64,000 nt of DNA, taken from NCBI GenBank assembly GCA_004554705.1, contig SFKS01000004.1:45042-109041 (forward strand), given 5' to 3'. The stretch is from Clostridiales bacterium (GTDB lineage: Bacteria; Bacillota; Clostridia; TANB77; CAG-508). Numbering within the stretch: the stretch's first letter is position 1; each line of letters opens with the position of its first letter. This document shows, in pieces, positions 25,838 through 35,219 of this stretch. A program made the position numbers and the translations under genes. The notes beneath the pieces were generated by a model. That model was given only the letters and a program-made list of their open reading frames with translations, was not told the DNA's origin and made no database searches.

Positions 25838-27222
25838 AAACTTTCTCCTTGTAAATAATTTGATATTTCACCAAAATTCATTTTATTTGATGATTTTAAT
25901 AAAACACAATCACCTTTTTTAATTATTTTTTTTAATTTATTTATACACTCTTTGTTTGTCTTAAATTGATACACCTCTTTTGTTCCAAGCATCATAGCTT
26001 CTTTTGCTATATATTTTGATAAGTCCCCAATAGTACATAATATATCTATTTTGTTTTTTGCTACTTCCTCACCAACTTTTTTATGCAAAATCTCTGAATG
26101 ATCACCTAGTTCTAACATGTCTCCTAATATTGCTATTTTTCTTTTTCCCTTTATATTTTTCAAAACTTCTAATCCTGCCTTCATGGAGTCATAACTTGCA
26201 TTATAATAATCATTTATTATTATTAAATCATTTACTTTTTTAGTTTCATTCCTTTCTCCTGTAATTGAAAAAGTTCTTATGCCTTCAATTATTTTATTTA
26301 TTTCTATTCCTGTTTCTCTTCCTACAGCAATTGCACATAAACTGTTATATATAAAATGATCTCCAGATATAGGTACCATAATTTTTTCTTCTTTATCATC
26401 TATTTTTATTTTATAGTTTGAACCATAATCTAGCCTATTTATATCATATGCTGTATAATTGCTTTTGTTTTTAATTCCATATGTTATTTTTTTATATTCC
26501 CCTGTTTTACAATTGCTTAGCATATCATTATCATTATTAATAATAATTTTACCATTTTTATTTAGCCCTTCTAAAATTTCTAGTTTTGCTTTCAAGATAT
26601 TCTCTCTTGAGCCAAGAAATCCTATATGTGCTGTTCCAATATTAGTAATTACTGCAATTGTTGGCTTTGCAATATTGGTTAATACTGATATTTCTCCTTC
26701 ATGGTTCATCCCCATTTCTACAACAGCTGCATTTGTATTTTCTCTCCAGTTTAGTATTGTAATTGGCACACCTATATGATTATTATAATTTCCTTCTGTT
26801 TTTGCAACATCAAATTTCTGTTTTAAAACATTTGCAATAATATCTTTTGTGCTTGTTTTCCCAACACTTCCAGTAATTGCAATTACTGGGATATCATACA
26901 TTTTTCTTTTATATATTGCCAATTTTTGGATAGCATATATAATATCTTTTACTTTTATAATAATTCTATCCTTGTAATTTTCTATTATTTCCGTGGGTAT
27001 ATCTTGCTCGGTTATACATCCTCTTGCACCTTTTTGTAGGGCCTCCTTTATGTATTGCATTTCCAACCCTTTTTCTGATTTTAATGATATGAAAATATCC
27101 CCTACATTTATTTTGCGTGTGTCTGCACAAAATGAATTAATTGTAGATTCTTTTCCCCTTGATATTAGTTCACCTTCGCATATTTCCATTATTTTATCCA
27201 CGGTGATATTTTTTCTTTCCAT
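25825..27222 (-). CDS. murF: UDP-N-acetylmuramoyl-tripeptide--D-alanyl-D-alanine ligase
   Basis: Adds D-Ala-D-Ala to the UDP-MurNAc-tripeptide in the cytoplasm. Of 465 residues, the Mur-ligase P-loop is VIAITGSVGKTSTKDII around 115, followed by TEGNYNNHIG and VVEMGMNHEGEI, both typical for MurF. The C-terminal domain has NDYYNASYDSMKAGLEVL. The stop codon lies inside the ddl start region (13-bp overlap). Confidence 0.95.
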   Translation of the reverse strand: MERKNITVDKIMEICEGELISRGKESTINSFCADTRKINVGDIFISLKSEKGLEMQYIKEALQKGARGCITEQDIPTEIIENYKDRIIIKVKDIIYAIQKLAIYKRKMYDIPVIAITGSVGKTSTKDIIANVLKQKFDVAKTEGNYNNHIGVPITILNWRENTNAAVVEMGMNHEGEISVLTNIAKPTIAVITNIGTAHIGFLGSRENILKAKLEILEGLNKNGKIIINNDNDMLSNCKTGEYKKITYGIKNKSNYTAYDINRLDYGSNYKIKIDDKEEKIMVPISGDHFIYNSLCAIAVGRETGIEINKIIEGIRTFSITGERNETKKVNDLIIINDYYNASYDSMKAGLEVLKNIKGKRKIAILGDMLELGDHSEILHKKVGEEVAKNKIDILCTIGDLSKYIAKEAMMLGTKEVYQFKTNKECINKLKKIIKKGDCVLLKSSNKMNFGEISNYLQGESLWKK

Positions 27223-27393
27223 GATTTTCTCCTCACATTAAGGTATTTATAATAGATTTTTTTCTTATTATTTTATAACATTTTTATGTTTTTTTAAATA
27301 CTTTATTCATATTTTTTGTAAATTATTTATTTGAACAAGTATTTACAAATAAATAATTTTATTGTATATTATTTTAAAAGGATTGTGAGTTTT

Positions 27394-28110
27394 ATGCAAA
27401 GAATGTTAAGTTATATACGTAAAGCAATTGATGATTATAATATGATAGAAGATGGAGATAGAATTGCAGTTGGTTTATCTGGTGGGAAAGACTCCATTAC
27501 TTTACTTATGGGGCTTAAAGCACTCCAAAGATTTTATAATAAAAGTTTTAATCTAATCGCAATTAGTATTAATCCTGGTTTTGATTTTTTTAATAGTGCT
27601 TTTTTAAAGTCTACCTGCGAAAAAATTGGAGTTCAATATGTTGAAGAAAAAACACATATTAAGGAAATTGTTTTTGATATTAGAGAGGAAAAAAATCCTT
27701 GTTCCCTTTGTGCTAATCTGAGAAGAGGAATTTTAAACAGTGTTGCAATTCGTGAGAAATGTAATAAAATAGCCTTGGGGCATAATGAAGATGATGTTTT
27801 AGAGACATTTTTTTTGAATTTATTATATGGTGGTTCTATTGGAACATTCGCACCAAAGAGTTATATGGACAGATCTGGAATAACTCTTATTCGTCCTTTA
27901 ATATATGCACCAGAAAAATCTATAAAAACTTTTATTAAAAAGAATAGCATCGAGGTTATGCCAAAGTGCTGTCCTATGGATGGAATTTCAAAAAGAGAAG
28001 ATATGAAAAACTTAATTCACGATTTACAAAAAAACATTCCAACTGTAAAAACTAATATTTATGGTGCAATTAAAAGAAGCAATATAAAAGGATGGAAAAA
28101 GTCAACATAG
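27394..28110 (+). CDS. TtcA/TilS-type ATP pyrophosphatase (tRNA thiolation family)
   Basis: PP-loop enzyme related to TtcA, which makes 2-thiocytidine in tRNA. The PP-loop is VGLSGGKDSITLLMG near residue 30; CSLCANLRRG holds the first CxxC, and KIALGHNEDDVLETFFLN is the conserved family block. A later CC pair (MPKCCPMDG) may complete iron-sulfur binding. ATG at 27394 behind AAAAGGA begins MQRMLSYIRKAIDDY, a typical start; an upstream ATG at 27331 lacks a good site. A terminator follows. Confidence 0.85.
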   Translation: MQRMLSYIRKAIDDYNMIEDGDRIAVGLSGGKDSITLLMGLKALQRFYNKSFNLIAISINPGFDFFNSAFLKSTCEKIGVQYVEEKTHIKEIVFDIREEKNPCSLCANLRRGILNSVAIREKCNKIALGHNEDDVLETFFLNLLYGGSIGTFAPKSYMDRSGITLIRPLIYAPEKSIKTFIKKNSIEVMPKCCPMDGISKREDMKNLIHDLQKNIPTVKTNIYGAIKRSNIKGWKKST

Positions 28111-28113
28111 AAC

Positions 28114-28143
28114 AGAGCTCAGTACATAATTGAACTGAGCTCT
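28114..28143 (+). terminator. Terminator of the TtcA-like gene
   Basis: AGAGCTCAGT pairs with ACTGAGCTCT around a 10-nt loop, followed by TACTATTTTTATTTT. Confidence 0.8.
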
Positions 28144-28151
28144 TACTATTT

Positions 28152-29879
28152 TTATTTTGTATATTCTCTCATCGCTTCTGTTAAGTCAGCTAGATCTTTC
28201 TCTGCATTTTCTAAGCTGTTTCCTCTAACTCCCATATAGAATTTTATTTTAGGTTCTGTTCCAGATGGTCTTACTGCACACCAGCAGTCATTTTCTAACG
28301 AGTATCTTAACACATTAGATTTTGGTAAATCTATTTTTGTTTCTTGTCCTGTAATAATGTCTTTTTCTATTCCTATACTACAATCCATTATTTTTAATAT
28401 CCTATATTTGCCTAGTTTTTCTGGCGGATTGTTGCGCATATTTTTCATCATTTCTTGTATTTTAGCTGCACCATCTGCTCCTTCTAATGTAACTGGAATT
28501 TGTCCTTCTCTATAGTATCCATACTTTTCATACATTTTTTGTATTGCCTCCCATAATGTTAAACCTCTATTTTTGTAGTAAGCTGCAATTTCGCAAAGCA
28601 TCATTACTGCTATAATTCCATCCTTATCTCTTGCGTGTGTTCCAATTAAACAACCATAGCTTTCTTCATATCCCATTATGTAATTATGGCTTTTATCTGA
28701 TTCAAATTGTCTTATTCTTGCTGCAATATTTTTAAATCCTGTTAATGCAAGAAATAGGTCAACTCCATAATATTCGCAAATTCTATCAGTCATATTAGAT
28801 GATACTATTGTTTTTATTAATGCTGGATTCTTGGGTAATATTCCCTTCTCTTTTTTCTGCGAAATTAGGTATTCTGCTATCATTAATCCTATCATATTAC
28901 CATTAAATACTATATAATTTCCGGTTTTTGAATCTTTTACTTGAAGTCCTATTCTGTCTGCATCTGGATCATTGGCAAGAACAATATCAGCATCCACTTC
29001 TTTTGCCAAGTTTATTGCATATTCAAATGCTTTTGGATCTTCTGGGTTTGGATAGCTTACTGTTGGGAAATCTCCATCTGGTTTTTCTTGTTCTTTTACA
29101 ATATAAACATTTTTGTATCCTTGATCATGAAGTAATTTTTTTACTAGTTTTCCACCTGTTCCATGTAATGGAGTATATACTATTTTTAAAGTGTCTGCTG
29201 CTTTTTGTATTTCTTCTGGATTTAGTGAATTTTTCTTCAATTCTTCTAAATACATATCATCTAATTCTAAACTTATTACATTGTACAAGCCTTTTGATAT
29301 TGCTTCTTCCTTTGAGATTGTTTTTATTTTTGAAAAATCCTCTATATTATTTACTTCAGTTATTATTTCATTATCTATAGGTTCTGTTATTTGAGAACCA
29401 TCTTCCCAGTATACTTTATATCCATTGTATTTTGGAGGATTGTGGCTTGCTGTAACTACTATTCCTGCTATGCATCCGAGTTTTCTTACTGCAAAAGATA
29501 ATTCAGGAGTTGGTCTTAATGTTTCAAAAATAAACGTTTTTATTCCATTAGCATTTAATATTAATGCTGCTAATTCACTAAATTCTGTAGACATATGTCT
29601 TGAATCATATGCTATTGCAACTCCTCTTTCTTGTTTAGATTTTTTTACTATGTATTCTGCCAAACCTTGAGTTGCTTTTCCAACTGTATATTTGTTCATC
29701 CTATTTGTGCCTACTCCTACAATTCCTCTTAATCCTGCTGTTCCAAACTCTAAATCTTTATAAAAACTGTCTTTTTTTTCTTCTTCATTATCTTTTATTT
29801 TTTCCAATTCTCTTTTTGTTTCTTCATCAAATATTGGATTATTGCACCATTTCTCGTATTTTTCTTGATACTTCTCCAT
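28152..29879 (-). CDS. Phosphoglucomutase / phosphomannomutase
   Basis: Interconverts hexose 1- and 6-phosphates. The 575-residue protein is of the long PgcA type. Visible are FGTAGLRGIVGVG near residue 45, the phosphoserine loop GIVVTASHNPPKYNGYK near 137, the metal loop VLANDPDADRIGLQ, the sugar-recognition loop GYEESYGCL and the phosphate-binding RPSGTEPKIKFY at the end. It lies downstream of a UDP-sugar pyrophosphorylase gene with a 12-bp gap, so the two supply UDP-sugars for envelope polymers. Confidence 0.93.
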   Translation of the reverse strand: MEKYQEKYEKWCNNPIFDEETKRELEKIKDNEEEKKDSFYKDLEFGTAGLRGIVGVGTNRMNKYTVGKATQGLAEYIVKKSKQERGVAIAYDSRHMSTEFSELAALILNANGIKTFIFETLRPTPELSFAVRKLGCIAGIVVTASHNPPKYNGYKVYWEDGSQITEPIDNEIITEVNNIEDFSKIKTISKEEAISKGLYNVISLELDDMYLEELKKNSLNPEEIQKAADTLKIVYTPLHGTGGKLVKKLLHDQGYKNVYIVKEQEKPDGDFPTVSYPNPEDPKAFEYAINLAKEVDADIVLANDPDADRIGLQVKDSKTGNYIVFNGNMIGLMIAEYLISQKKEKGILPKNPALIKTIVSSNMTDRICEYYGVDLFLALTGFKNIAARIRQFESDKSHNYIMGYEESYGCLIGTHARDKDGIIAVMMLCEIAAYYKNRGLTLWEAIQKMYEKYGYYREGQIPVTLEGADGAAKIQEMMKNMRNNPPEKLGKYRILKIMDCSIGIEKDIITGQETKIDLPKSNVLRYSLENDCWCAVRPSGTEPKIKFYMGVRGNSLENAEKDLADLTEAMREYTK

Positions 29880-29891
29880 TTTAAACCTCCA

Positions 29892-31130
29892 CTATTTCAA
29901 ATTATAATATGCTTTATATAAACTTACTGCTGTTTCTGGGCTATCTACACCTTCTTTATTTTTTACCGGTGCAAATTCCTCTTCTCTTTTCCCTCTTAAA
30001 ATCTCCATACTGTCTAACTTTTCGAAACTATCAAATATAAAAGTTTCAAATTTATAACAGTTTGGTTCTTTTGGCTCAATAATCTTTCCATTCTCATCCA
30101 TATATGTTGCTTTTTTAAACGCAGTATGATATGGAAGTTTCTCTGCCCCTATCTTTTCTATGGCATTAATATTAAATAGATTGCAATTTATATGTGATTC
30201 TCCAAATACCAATTCTCCATTTTTATCTGTTTCTTCTGCCATTTCTTTCGTTATCTCAGTATATTCTACTACACTTGGCTTGCCATTTCTTTTACAAAAT
30301 ACTCCTACTTTTTCTCCAGGATTAGCTTTTACAATGGATTTTCCTATAGCTGCTGCATTTTTGTTCACTGCATATCCTATCATTACTTCATCTGTCATTT
30401 GTACTATTGGATTATCTACAGGTCCTATAAAGATCCATTCTATGCCTCTGTTTTTGATATCTTCTACAATATCATTATTAAACATTGCTTCAAATATTCC
30501 TCCATGTCCATTAGCAGCTTGTTTTATAAGTCCTTCTGCTGTTAAAATGACTTTTCCTTTCGTATCTATCATAGGAATTTCACCTTGTATAAAAAACTTT
30601 ATAGCTTCTTTTGGATAATCAAAGTAATTATTCTCTTCAAAAAATTTAATTGTATCATTATTATTCTCTTTGCTTGTCATCAAATACCATGGTATAATTA
30701 CTCCATATTCATTTTTAATTTTATTCAATTTTTCGCAAAAAATTTCAAATAATGATTTTGGAGGATCAATATTTAACATGAAAGTTCCTTTTGGTCCGTC
30801 ATGTCCTAATCTTGTACCTTGACCACCTGCCATTGTTACAACAGCATATTTATTATTCTTTATAACTTCCTCGCCATTTTTTTTATATTTTTCTAATTCA
30901 TCTTTAGATAATTTAGATTTATCTGTATATGCTATAGGTGTTATTTTATCTTTTGAATCACTTACAATATTTCTCTTTTCATATAGTTCTTTTAAAAGCT
31001 CAAAATCAGTTTCTAGAATTTGATTTAGAAGTAACTCTTTTTTATCTTCCTCCAAATTATCATAAAATTTAAGTAAATGCTCTTGATGAAATTTTTTCAC
31101 AATTTCTTGTGCTTGATTAAATTTATTCAA
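29892..31130 (-). CDS. UDP-sugar pyrophosphorylase (UDPGP family)
   Basis: Makes a UDP-sugar (UDP-GlcNAc or UDP-glucose) from UTP and a sugar 1-phosphate. The nucleotide-binding loop is VTMAGGQGTRLGHDGPKGTF near residue 98, with GHGGIFEAMF and EWIFIGPVDNPIVQM later, all typical of eukaryotic-type UDPGP enzymes found in Clostridia. TTG at 31130 has AAGGAGG at proper spacing and is chosen over an upstream in-frame start at 31148. It is the first gene of an operon with phosphoglucomutase. Confidence 0.9.
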   Translation of the reverse strand: MNKFNQAQEIVKKFHQEHLLKFYDNLEEDKKELLLNQILETDFELLKELYEKRNIVSDSKDKITPIAYTDKSKLSKDELEKYKKNGEEVIKNNKYAVVTMAGGQGTRLGHDGPKGTFMLNIDPPKSLFEIFCEKLNKIKNEYGVIIPWYLMTSKENNNDTIKFFEENNYFDYPKEAIKFFIQGEIPMIDTKGKVILTAEGLIKQAANGHGGIFEAMFNNDIVEDIKNRGIEWIFIGPVDNPIVQMTDEVMIGYAVNKNAAAIGKSIVKANPGEKVGVFCKRNGKPSVVEYTEITKEMAEETDKNGELVFGESHINCNLFNINAIEKIGAEKLPYHTAFKKATYMDENGKIIEPKEPNCYKFETFIFDSFEKLDSMEILRGKREEEFAPVKNKEGVDSPETAVSLYKAYYNLK

Positions 31131-31274
31131 AACATTTCCTCCTTTCAAAAATACAAGACATTTTTCTAATTTTATTTTAACTAAAAATCGAAAATTCTCT
31201 CTCTAATTGCATTTACAGTATATAGCATTTCATATTATTTTGTCAATATTTTTTTATTTTTGTGTAATTAAAAA

Positions 31275-31297
31275 AAAGGAACTTTTTTGGTTCCTTT
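31275..31297 (-). terminator. Rho-independent terminator after the double-CGG protein
   Basis: On the minus strand AAAGGAAC pairs with GTTCCTTT around a short loop, followed by a T run. It starts right after the stop codon at 31299-31297. Confidence 0.8.
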
Positions 31298-31844
31298 CAT
31301 ATATTTAGTTTTTCTTCTGCTCTTTTGTATCCATCAAAAACCTCCTCTATTTTATGTTCCCCAGTAGTGTTTAATATCGCATTATGCTGGTCTAATATTT
31401 CTCTTATGTTTTCATTAAAATTTCCGCACTTCATAAAAATCAATTATTTTAATATTACTTGTTTCTACCTTTTTAATGTTTTTTTCCAAGTATCTTTCTA
31501 TGCATTCGTTTACTATACTGATATATTCTTTATCTCCATTTATTATTATTATATTCTTATTTCCGTTTACTTAATTTGGATTTTAGCATTTTTTCAATGT
31601 TTAAATATTTTATTGTTTTTGAGTCCTTCCAATTAAGACTTAAAAGTTCTTTTTTTCTTTCTTCTGTTATTGTTAATCTTGATAAAACTAGTTCTATATT
31701 TGTAGTAAAGTTGTTTTCAAAAAATGTTATAATATTTGTTTTTGCTACTATTTGTTTATTTACAAATGGTAAAATCATTGTTGCAAAATGCATATTGCTC
31801 ACATAAAAACTACACACTTTTTGTGTACTACTTAATTTTTTCAT
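31297..31844 (-). CDS. Conserved small protein of unknown function, read through two CGG +1 sites
   Basis: With ATG at 31844 (GGGGAGGA upstream) and +1 shifts at CGG 31565-31563 and 31426-31424, a 181-residue protein results. It starts MKKLSSTQKVCSFYVSNMHF, continues SKLSK-GNKNIIIINGDKEYI and then DFYEV-GNFNENIREIL, and ends before a perfect terminator. Both shifts are needed to reach it. The segments look like parts of one soluble alpha/beta protein I remember from clostridial genomes without a known function. The fit of start, both shifts, stop and terminator supports it as one gene. Confidence 0.75.
31424..31426 (-). other. CGG +1 recoding site 2 in the small conserved protein
   Basis: Codons GAA GTG CGG AAA; skipping the C gives GTG GGA AAT TTT (V-G-N-F). 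Confidence 0.75.
31563..31565 (-). other. CGG +1 recoding site 1 in the small conserved protein
   Basis: Codons AGT AAA CGG AAA TAA; without the shift a stop follows at once. Skipping the C gives AAA GGA AAT AAG (K-G-N-K). Confidence 0.75.
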
Positions 31845-32071
31845 ACTAGTTCCTCCCCTATGTTTTCTACTGGTAAATTTTACCATTTTTTTAGGTATTT
31901 GTCAATAAAAATCGTACGTCTTAATTCGACAAACTCTACGGCTTTCGGCATTTTATTACAATTGCTATTTCTATGTTTTTATTTTAATGTATATATTTTT
32001 TTATATGGTTAATACTTTATTTAGAGATATTTTTTGACAAATTTATATTAAATTTCAAAAGGAGGTTTAGT

Positions 32072-32734
32072 TTGAAAATTATTACAAAAATTTTATCTAA
32101 TTCAAAAATTAAACGTTTTTGCTTGTTAATTCTATTATTAATATTATATATTTTTATTTCTGCTATATCTTATACAAATGCTGTTTGTTCAGATATTTCG
32201 CAAAACGTGTTTAGGTTGCATATTATTGCTAACAGCGATTCCGAACAAGATCAGAATTTAAAATATATTGTGAGAGACAAAGTTTTATCATATATTAGTA
32301 AAATTAGTAAAGGTGCTAGTACAAAGGAAGAAGTTGTTAAAATTGTTCAAAGTAATTTAAATGAAATACAATCTATCGCTATTAAAACAATACAGGAAAA
32401 TGGTTTTAATTACAGTGTTACTGTTGAAGTTGGAAATTTTTCTTTTCCTATAAAAAAATATGGAGATATAACTTTGCCACCAGGTTATTATGATGCTTTA
32501 AGAATTAAAATAGGTGATGCGGCTGGTCATAATTGGTGGTGTGTAATGTTCCCGCCTCTTTGCTTCGTAGATGTAACCTCTGGAATTGTTCCAGATGAAT
32601 CAAAAGAAGTAATGAAAAGCAATCTTTCAGATGAGGAATACAGTTTGATTTCTGAACAAAGTGCAGATGTAAAAGTAAAATTTAAAATTGTTGAAGTCTT
32701 GCAAAATTTCACAATAAGTGGTATATTTATGTAG
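32072..32734 (+). CDS. spoIIR: Stage II sporulation protein R
   Basis: Secreted forespore signal that activates SpoIIGA so that pro-sigma-E is processed in the mother cell. It starts with TTG at 32072 behind AAAGGAGG and has an N-terminal membrane or signal helix (FCLLILLLILYIFISAISYT). The family segments VFRLHIIANSDSEQDQNLKY, LPPGYYDALRIKIGDAAGHN and WWCVMFPPLCFVD are all present. The length of 220 residues is normal. It shows that the organism can form spores. A 13-bp repeat lies on each side of the gene. Confidence 0.95.
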   Translation: MKIITKILSNSKIKRFCLLILLLILYIFISAISYTNAVCSDISQNVFRLHIIANSDSEQDQNLKYIVRDKVLSYISKISKGASTKEEVVKIVQSNLNEIQSIAIKTIQENGFNYSVTVEVGNFSFPIKKYGDITLPPGYYDALRIKIGDAAGHNWWCVMFPPLCFVDVTSGIVPDESKEVMKSNLSDEEYSLISEQSADVKVKFKIVEVLQNFTISGIFM

Positions 32735-32811
32735 AATTATAGAGTGTAATAATCACTCTATTTTCTATGTATAAGCACAAAAACTCTACGGCTGAAAGGA
32801 TTGAAGTAATT

Positions 32812-34068
32812 ATGGAAAAATTAGTTATAACTGGTGCTACTCCATTAAAAGGAGAAGTTACTGTACATGGAGCAAAAAATTCTGCCATTGCAATACTTCC
32901 GGCAACACTACTTTGTAATGGAATTTGCACTCTTAATAATGTGCCTAATATAATAGATGTAAGATTGTCATGTCAAATTTTAGAACAGCTTGGTTCTAAG
33001 ATTTCTTGGGTTGGTTCTAATACTTTAGTTATTGATAATAGAAATGTTAATAAAACTCATGCTCCTCTTGATTTAACAAGCAAATTTAGAGCATCATATT
33101 ATCTTATTGGTGCAATGCTTGGTAGGAGTAAAGAGATTGAAGTTGGTCTGCCTGGAGGTTGTAATTTAGGAGCAAGACCTATTGATCAACATATTAAAGG
33201 TTTCGCAGCATTAGGTGCTACAGTCAATCTTTCTCAAGGTAAAATTAATGTAAAAGCTAATAAACTAGTCGGTACTAATATTTATTTAGATGTGGTTTCT
33301 GTAGGAGCAACCATAAATGTTCTATTAGCAAGTGTTTTTGCAGAAGGAATTACAACTATAGATAATGTTGCCAAAGAACCTCATGTAGTTGATGTTGCTA
33401 ATTTTCTAAATTCCCTTGGTGCAGATATTCGTGGTGCTGGTACTGACTTAATTAAAATAAATGGCGTTAAAAGTTTAAAAAACAATATTACATATTCAAT
33501 AGTTCCAGATCAAATAGAAGCAGGTACTTATATGCTTGCAGCAATTGCTACTAAAGGAGATTTATTAATTAAAAATTGCATTCCTGAGCATTTAGATTCC
33601 TTAACTTCTAAAATACTTGAAATTGGTGGTAATGTAGAATGTTTTGATGACACAATTCATGTATGGTATACTAAAAGACCTAATAAGACGATTGTTAAAA
33701 CACTTCCTTACCCAGGTTTCCCTACAGATTTGCAACCTCAAATGGGAGTAGTTCTTTCATTAGCATCTGGTACAAGTGTTATAAATGAGTCTATTTGGGA
33801 TTCGCGCTTTCAATATACTGCAGAGCTTAATAAAATGGGTGCGAATATAATAGTACAAGGCAAATCTGCAATATTTGAAGGTGTAGAAAATTTATCTGGA
33901 GCCCCTGTATATGCTACTGATTTAAGAGCTGGAGCAGCATTAGTTATTGCTGGAATGGCAGCTAACGGAGTTACAGAAGTATTTAATTTGAATCATATTG
34001 ACAGAGGCTATGAAAAAATTGAAGAAAAATTTGCTAGTTTAGGTGCAAAAATAAAGCGTGTATCTTAA
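32812..34068 (+). CDS. murA: UDP-N-acetylglucosamine 1-carboxyvinyltransferase
   Basis: First committed step of peptidoglycan synthesis, adding enolpyruvate from PEP to UDP-GlcNAc. The protein starts MEKLVITGATPLKGEVTVHG, has KNSAIAILPATLL early, and RASYYLIGAMLGRSKEIEV with LPGGCNLGARPIDQHIKGF, the block with the PEP-reactive position. The catalytic cysteine is C in GGCNLG. ATG at 32812 follows GAAAGGA. Length of about 418 residues is normal. YycJ follows 13 bp later. Confidence 0.95.
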   Translation: MEKLVITGATPLKGEVTVHGAKNSAIAILPATLLCNGICTLNNVPNIIDVRLSCQILEQLGSKISWVGSNTLVIDNRNVNKTHAPLDLTSKFRASYYLIGAMLGRSKEIEVGLPGGCNLGARPIDQHIKGFAALGATVNLSQGKINVKANKLVGTNIYLDVVSVGATINVLLASVFAEGITTIDNVAKEPHVVDVANFLNSLGADIRGAGTDLIKINGVKSLKNNITYSIVPDQIEAGTYMLAAIATKGDLLIKNCIPEHLDSLTSKILEIGGNVECFDDTIHVWYTKRPNKTIVKTLPYPGFPTDLQPQMGVVLSLASGTSVINESIWDSRFQYTAELNKMGANIIVQGKSAIFEGVENLSGAPVYATDLRAGAALVIAGMAANGVTEVFNLNHIDRGYEKIEEKFASLGAKIKRVS

Positions 34069-34081
34069 GGAAGGATAATTT

Positions 34082-34873
34082 ATGCTAAAATGTTGTAGTT
34101 TATATAGTGGTAGTAGTGGTAATAGTTTTTTTATTCAAACAGAAAACACAAAAATATTAATAGATGCTGGTGTTAGTTGTAAAAGAATCGAGGTTGCACT
34201 TGATTCTTTTGGGATTACACCTTATGATATTGATGCTCTTTTAATTACTCATGAACATATTGATCATACAAAAAGTATAGGTACGTTATCTTCTAAGTTT
34301 AATATCCCCATTTTTTCAAACTTAGAAACTTGGAATGCGTTGACTTCTACATTACCTAAATTATCTACTGCAAATGTTAATTTTTTTACCAATAACCAAC
34401 CCTTTGAGTTAAATGATTTAAAAATACTACCATTTTCAACTCCTCACGATGCAGCTAATCCTTGCGGATTTAACATTTTTAAAGATAAAAAGAAAATCAG
34501 TATAGCGACTGATTTAGGTCATGTTTCTGCTGATATACTTAAAAGCTTAAGAAACAGTTCTCTGGTTATGTTAGAATCAAATTATGATGCTAATGTTTTG
34601 CAATACTCTTCTTATCCATACTTATTAAAACAGCGCATTTGCGGACCAAAAGGTCATCTTGAAAATTGTGCTACTGGTCAAGCTATTGCACACTTGATAG
34701 GTTCTGGCCTTGAGCAAGCTTTATTAATTCATCTTAGTAAAGAAAATAATTTCCCTGAACTTGCACTTAAAACAGTAACCGAAGAGCTACAACGACAAAA
34801 ATTTTCAGCATCCTCTGTATCCTTAAATGTTGCTCCAAGAAGTTCCCCTAGCAAATTATTTGAAATTATTTAA
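34082..34873 (+). CDS. YycJ/WalJ-type metallo-beta-lactamase-fold hydrolase
   Basis: Metal-dependent exonuclease-like protein linked to cell-wall and DNA-damage functions in Firmicutes. The 263 residues start KCCSLYSGSSGNSFFIQ, typical of YycJ. The metal motif HxHxDH is LITHEHIDHTKSIG near residue 60; further ligands are FSTPHDAANPCGF, IATDLGHVS and a C-terminal LIHLSKENN. It forms a likely operon with murA. The WalKR two-component genes usually near it are not present here. Confidence 0.85.
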   Translation: MLKCCSLYSGSSGNSFFIQTENTKILIDAGVSCKRIEVALDSFGITPYDIDALLITHEHIDHTKSIGTLSSKFNIPIFSNLETWNALTSTLPKLSTANVNFFTNNQPFELNDLKILPFSTPHDAANPCGFNIFKDKKKISIATDLGHVSADILKSLRNSSLVMLESNYDANVLQYSSYPYLLKQRICGPKGHLENCATGQAIAHLIGSGLEQALLIHLSKENNFPELALKTVTEELQRQKFSASSVSLNVAPRSSPSKLFEII

Positions 34874-35219
34874 GAAGAGCCATCTTATAGAAAAAAAGTA
34901 CGGCAAGATAAGATAGCCCTTCATGAAAGAAAAACTTTGTAGATAAAAATATGAGGAGATATAAATTTTTGTAAAATTTTACTTATAATTATTCTTAGGA
35001 CTACTGCAATAGTATTATAAGCAAAAATTTACAAGATTAATGACTTAATTAAATTTTGTTTTTGGTTTTGTTTTTTAGATTCTTGACAATAAAAATCATT
35101 TTTTTCTGAATACAAAAACACAGAAATAAATAATAAGAAATTAATATATTACTTCTATATGAAGATAATATGTTATGGGAATATAATACTACATAATTCA
35201 TTAAATGTCAATCAAAACT
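34874..35219. other. Noncoding region with two inverted repeats
   Basis: No gene is visible in these 346 bp. A hairpin (GCCATCTTAT / ATAAGATAGC) follows the yycJ stop. At 34969-35034 TTGTAAAATTTTACTTATAAT and its imperfect complement form a ~26-bp inverted repeat that resembles the MITE-like palindromes elsewhere in the window. The rest is AT-rich. Convergent transcripts of yycJ and spmB end here. Confidence 0.45.

Noticed and set aside
31325..31636. Plus-strand frame of about 100 codons
   Set aside because: It is antisense to the double-CGG gene, hydrophobic by chance from A/T-rich complement, and lacks a ribosome binding site.
31981..32071. Sigma-F promoter before spoIIR
   Set aside because: GTATA and GGTTAATA are present, but the 13-bp spacing is shorter than the expected 15-16 bp and the -10 match is partial.
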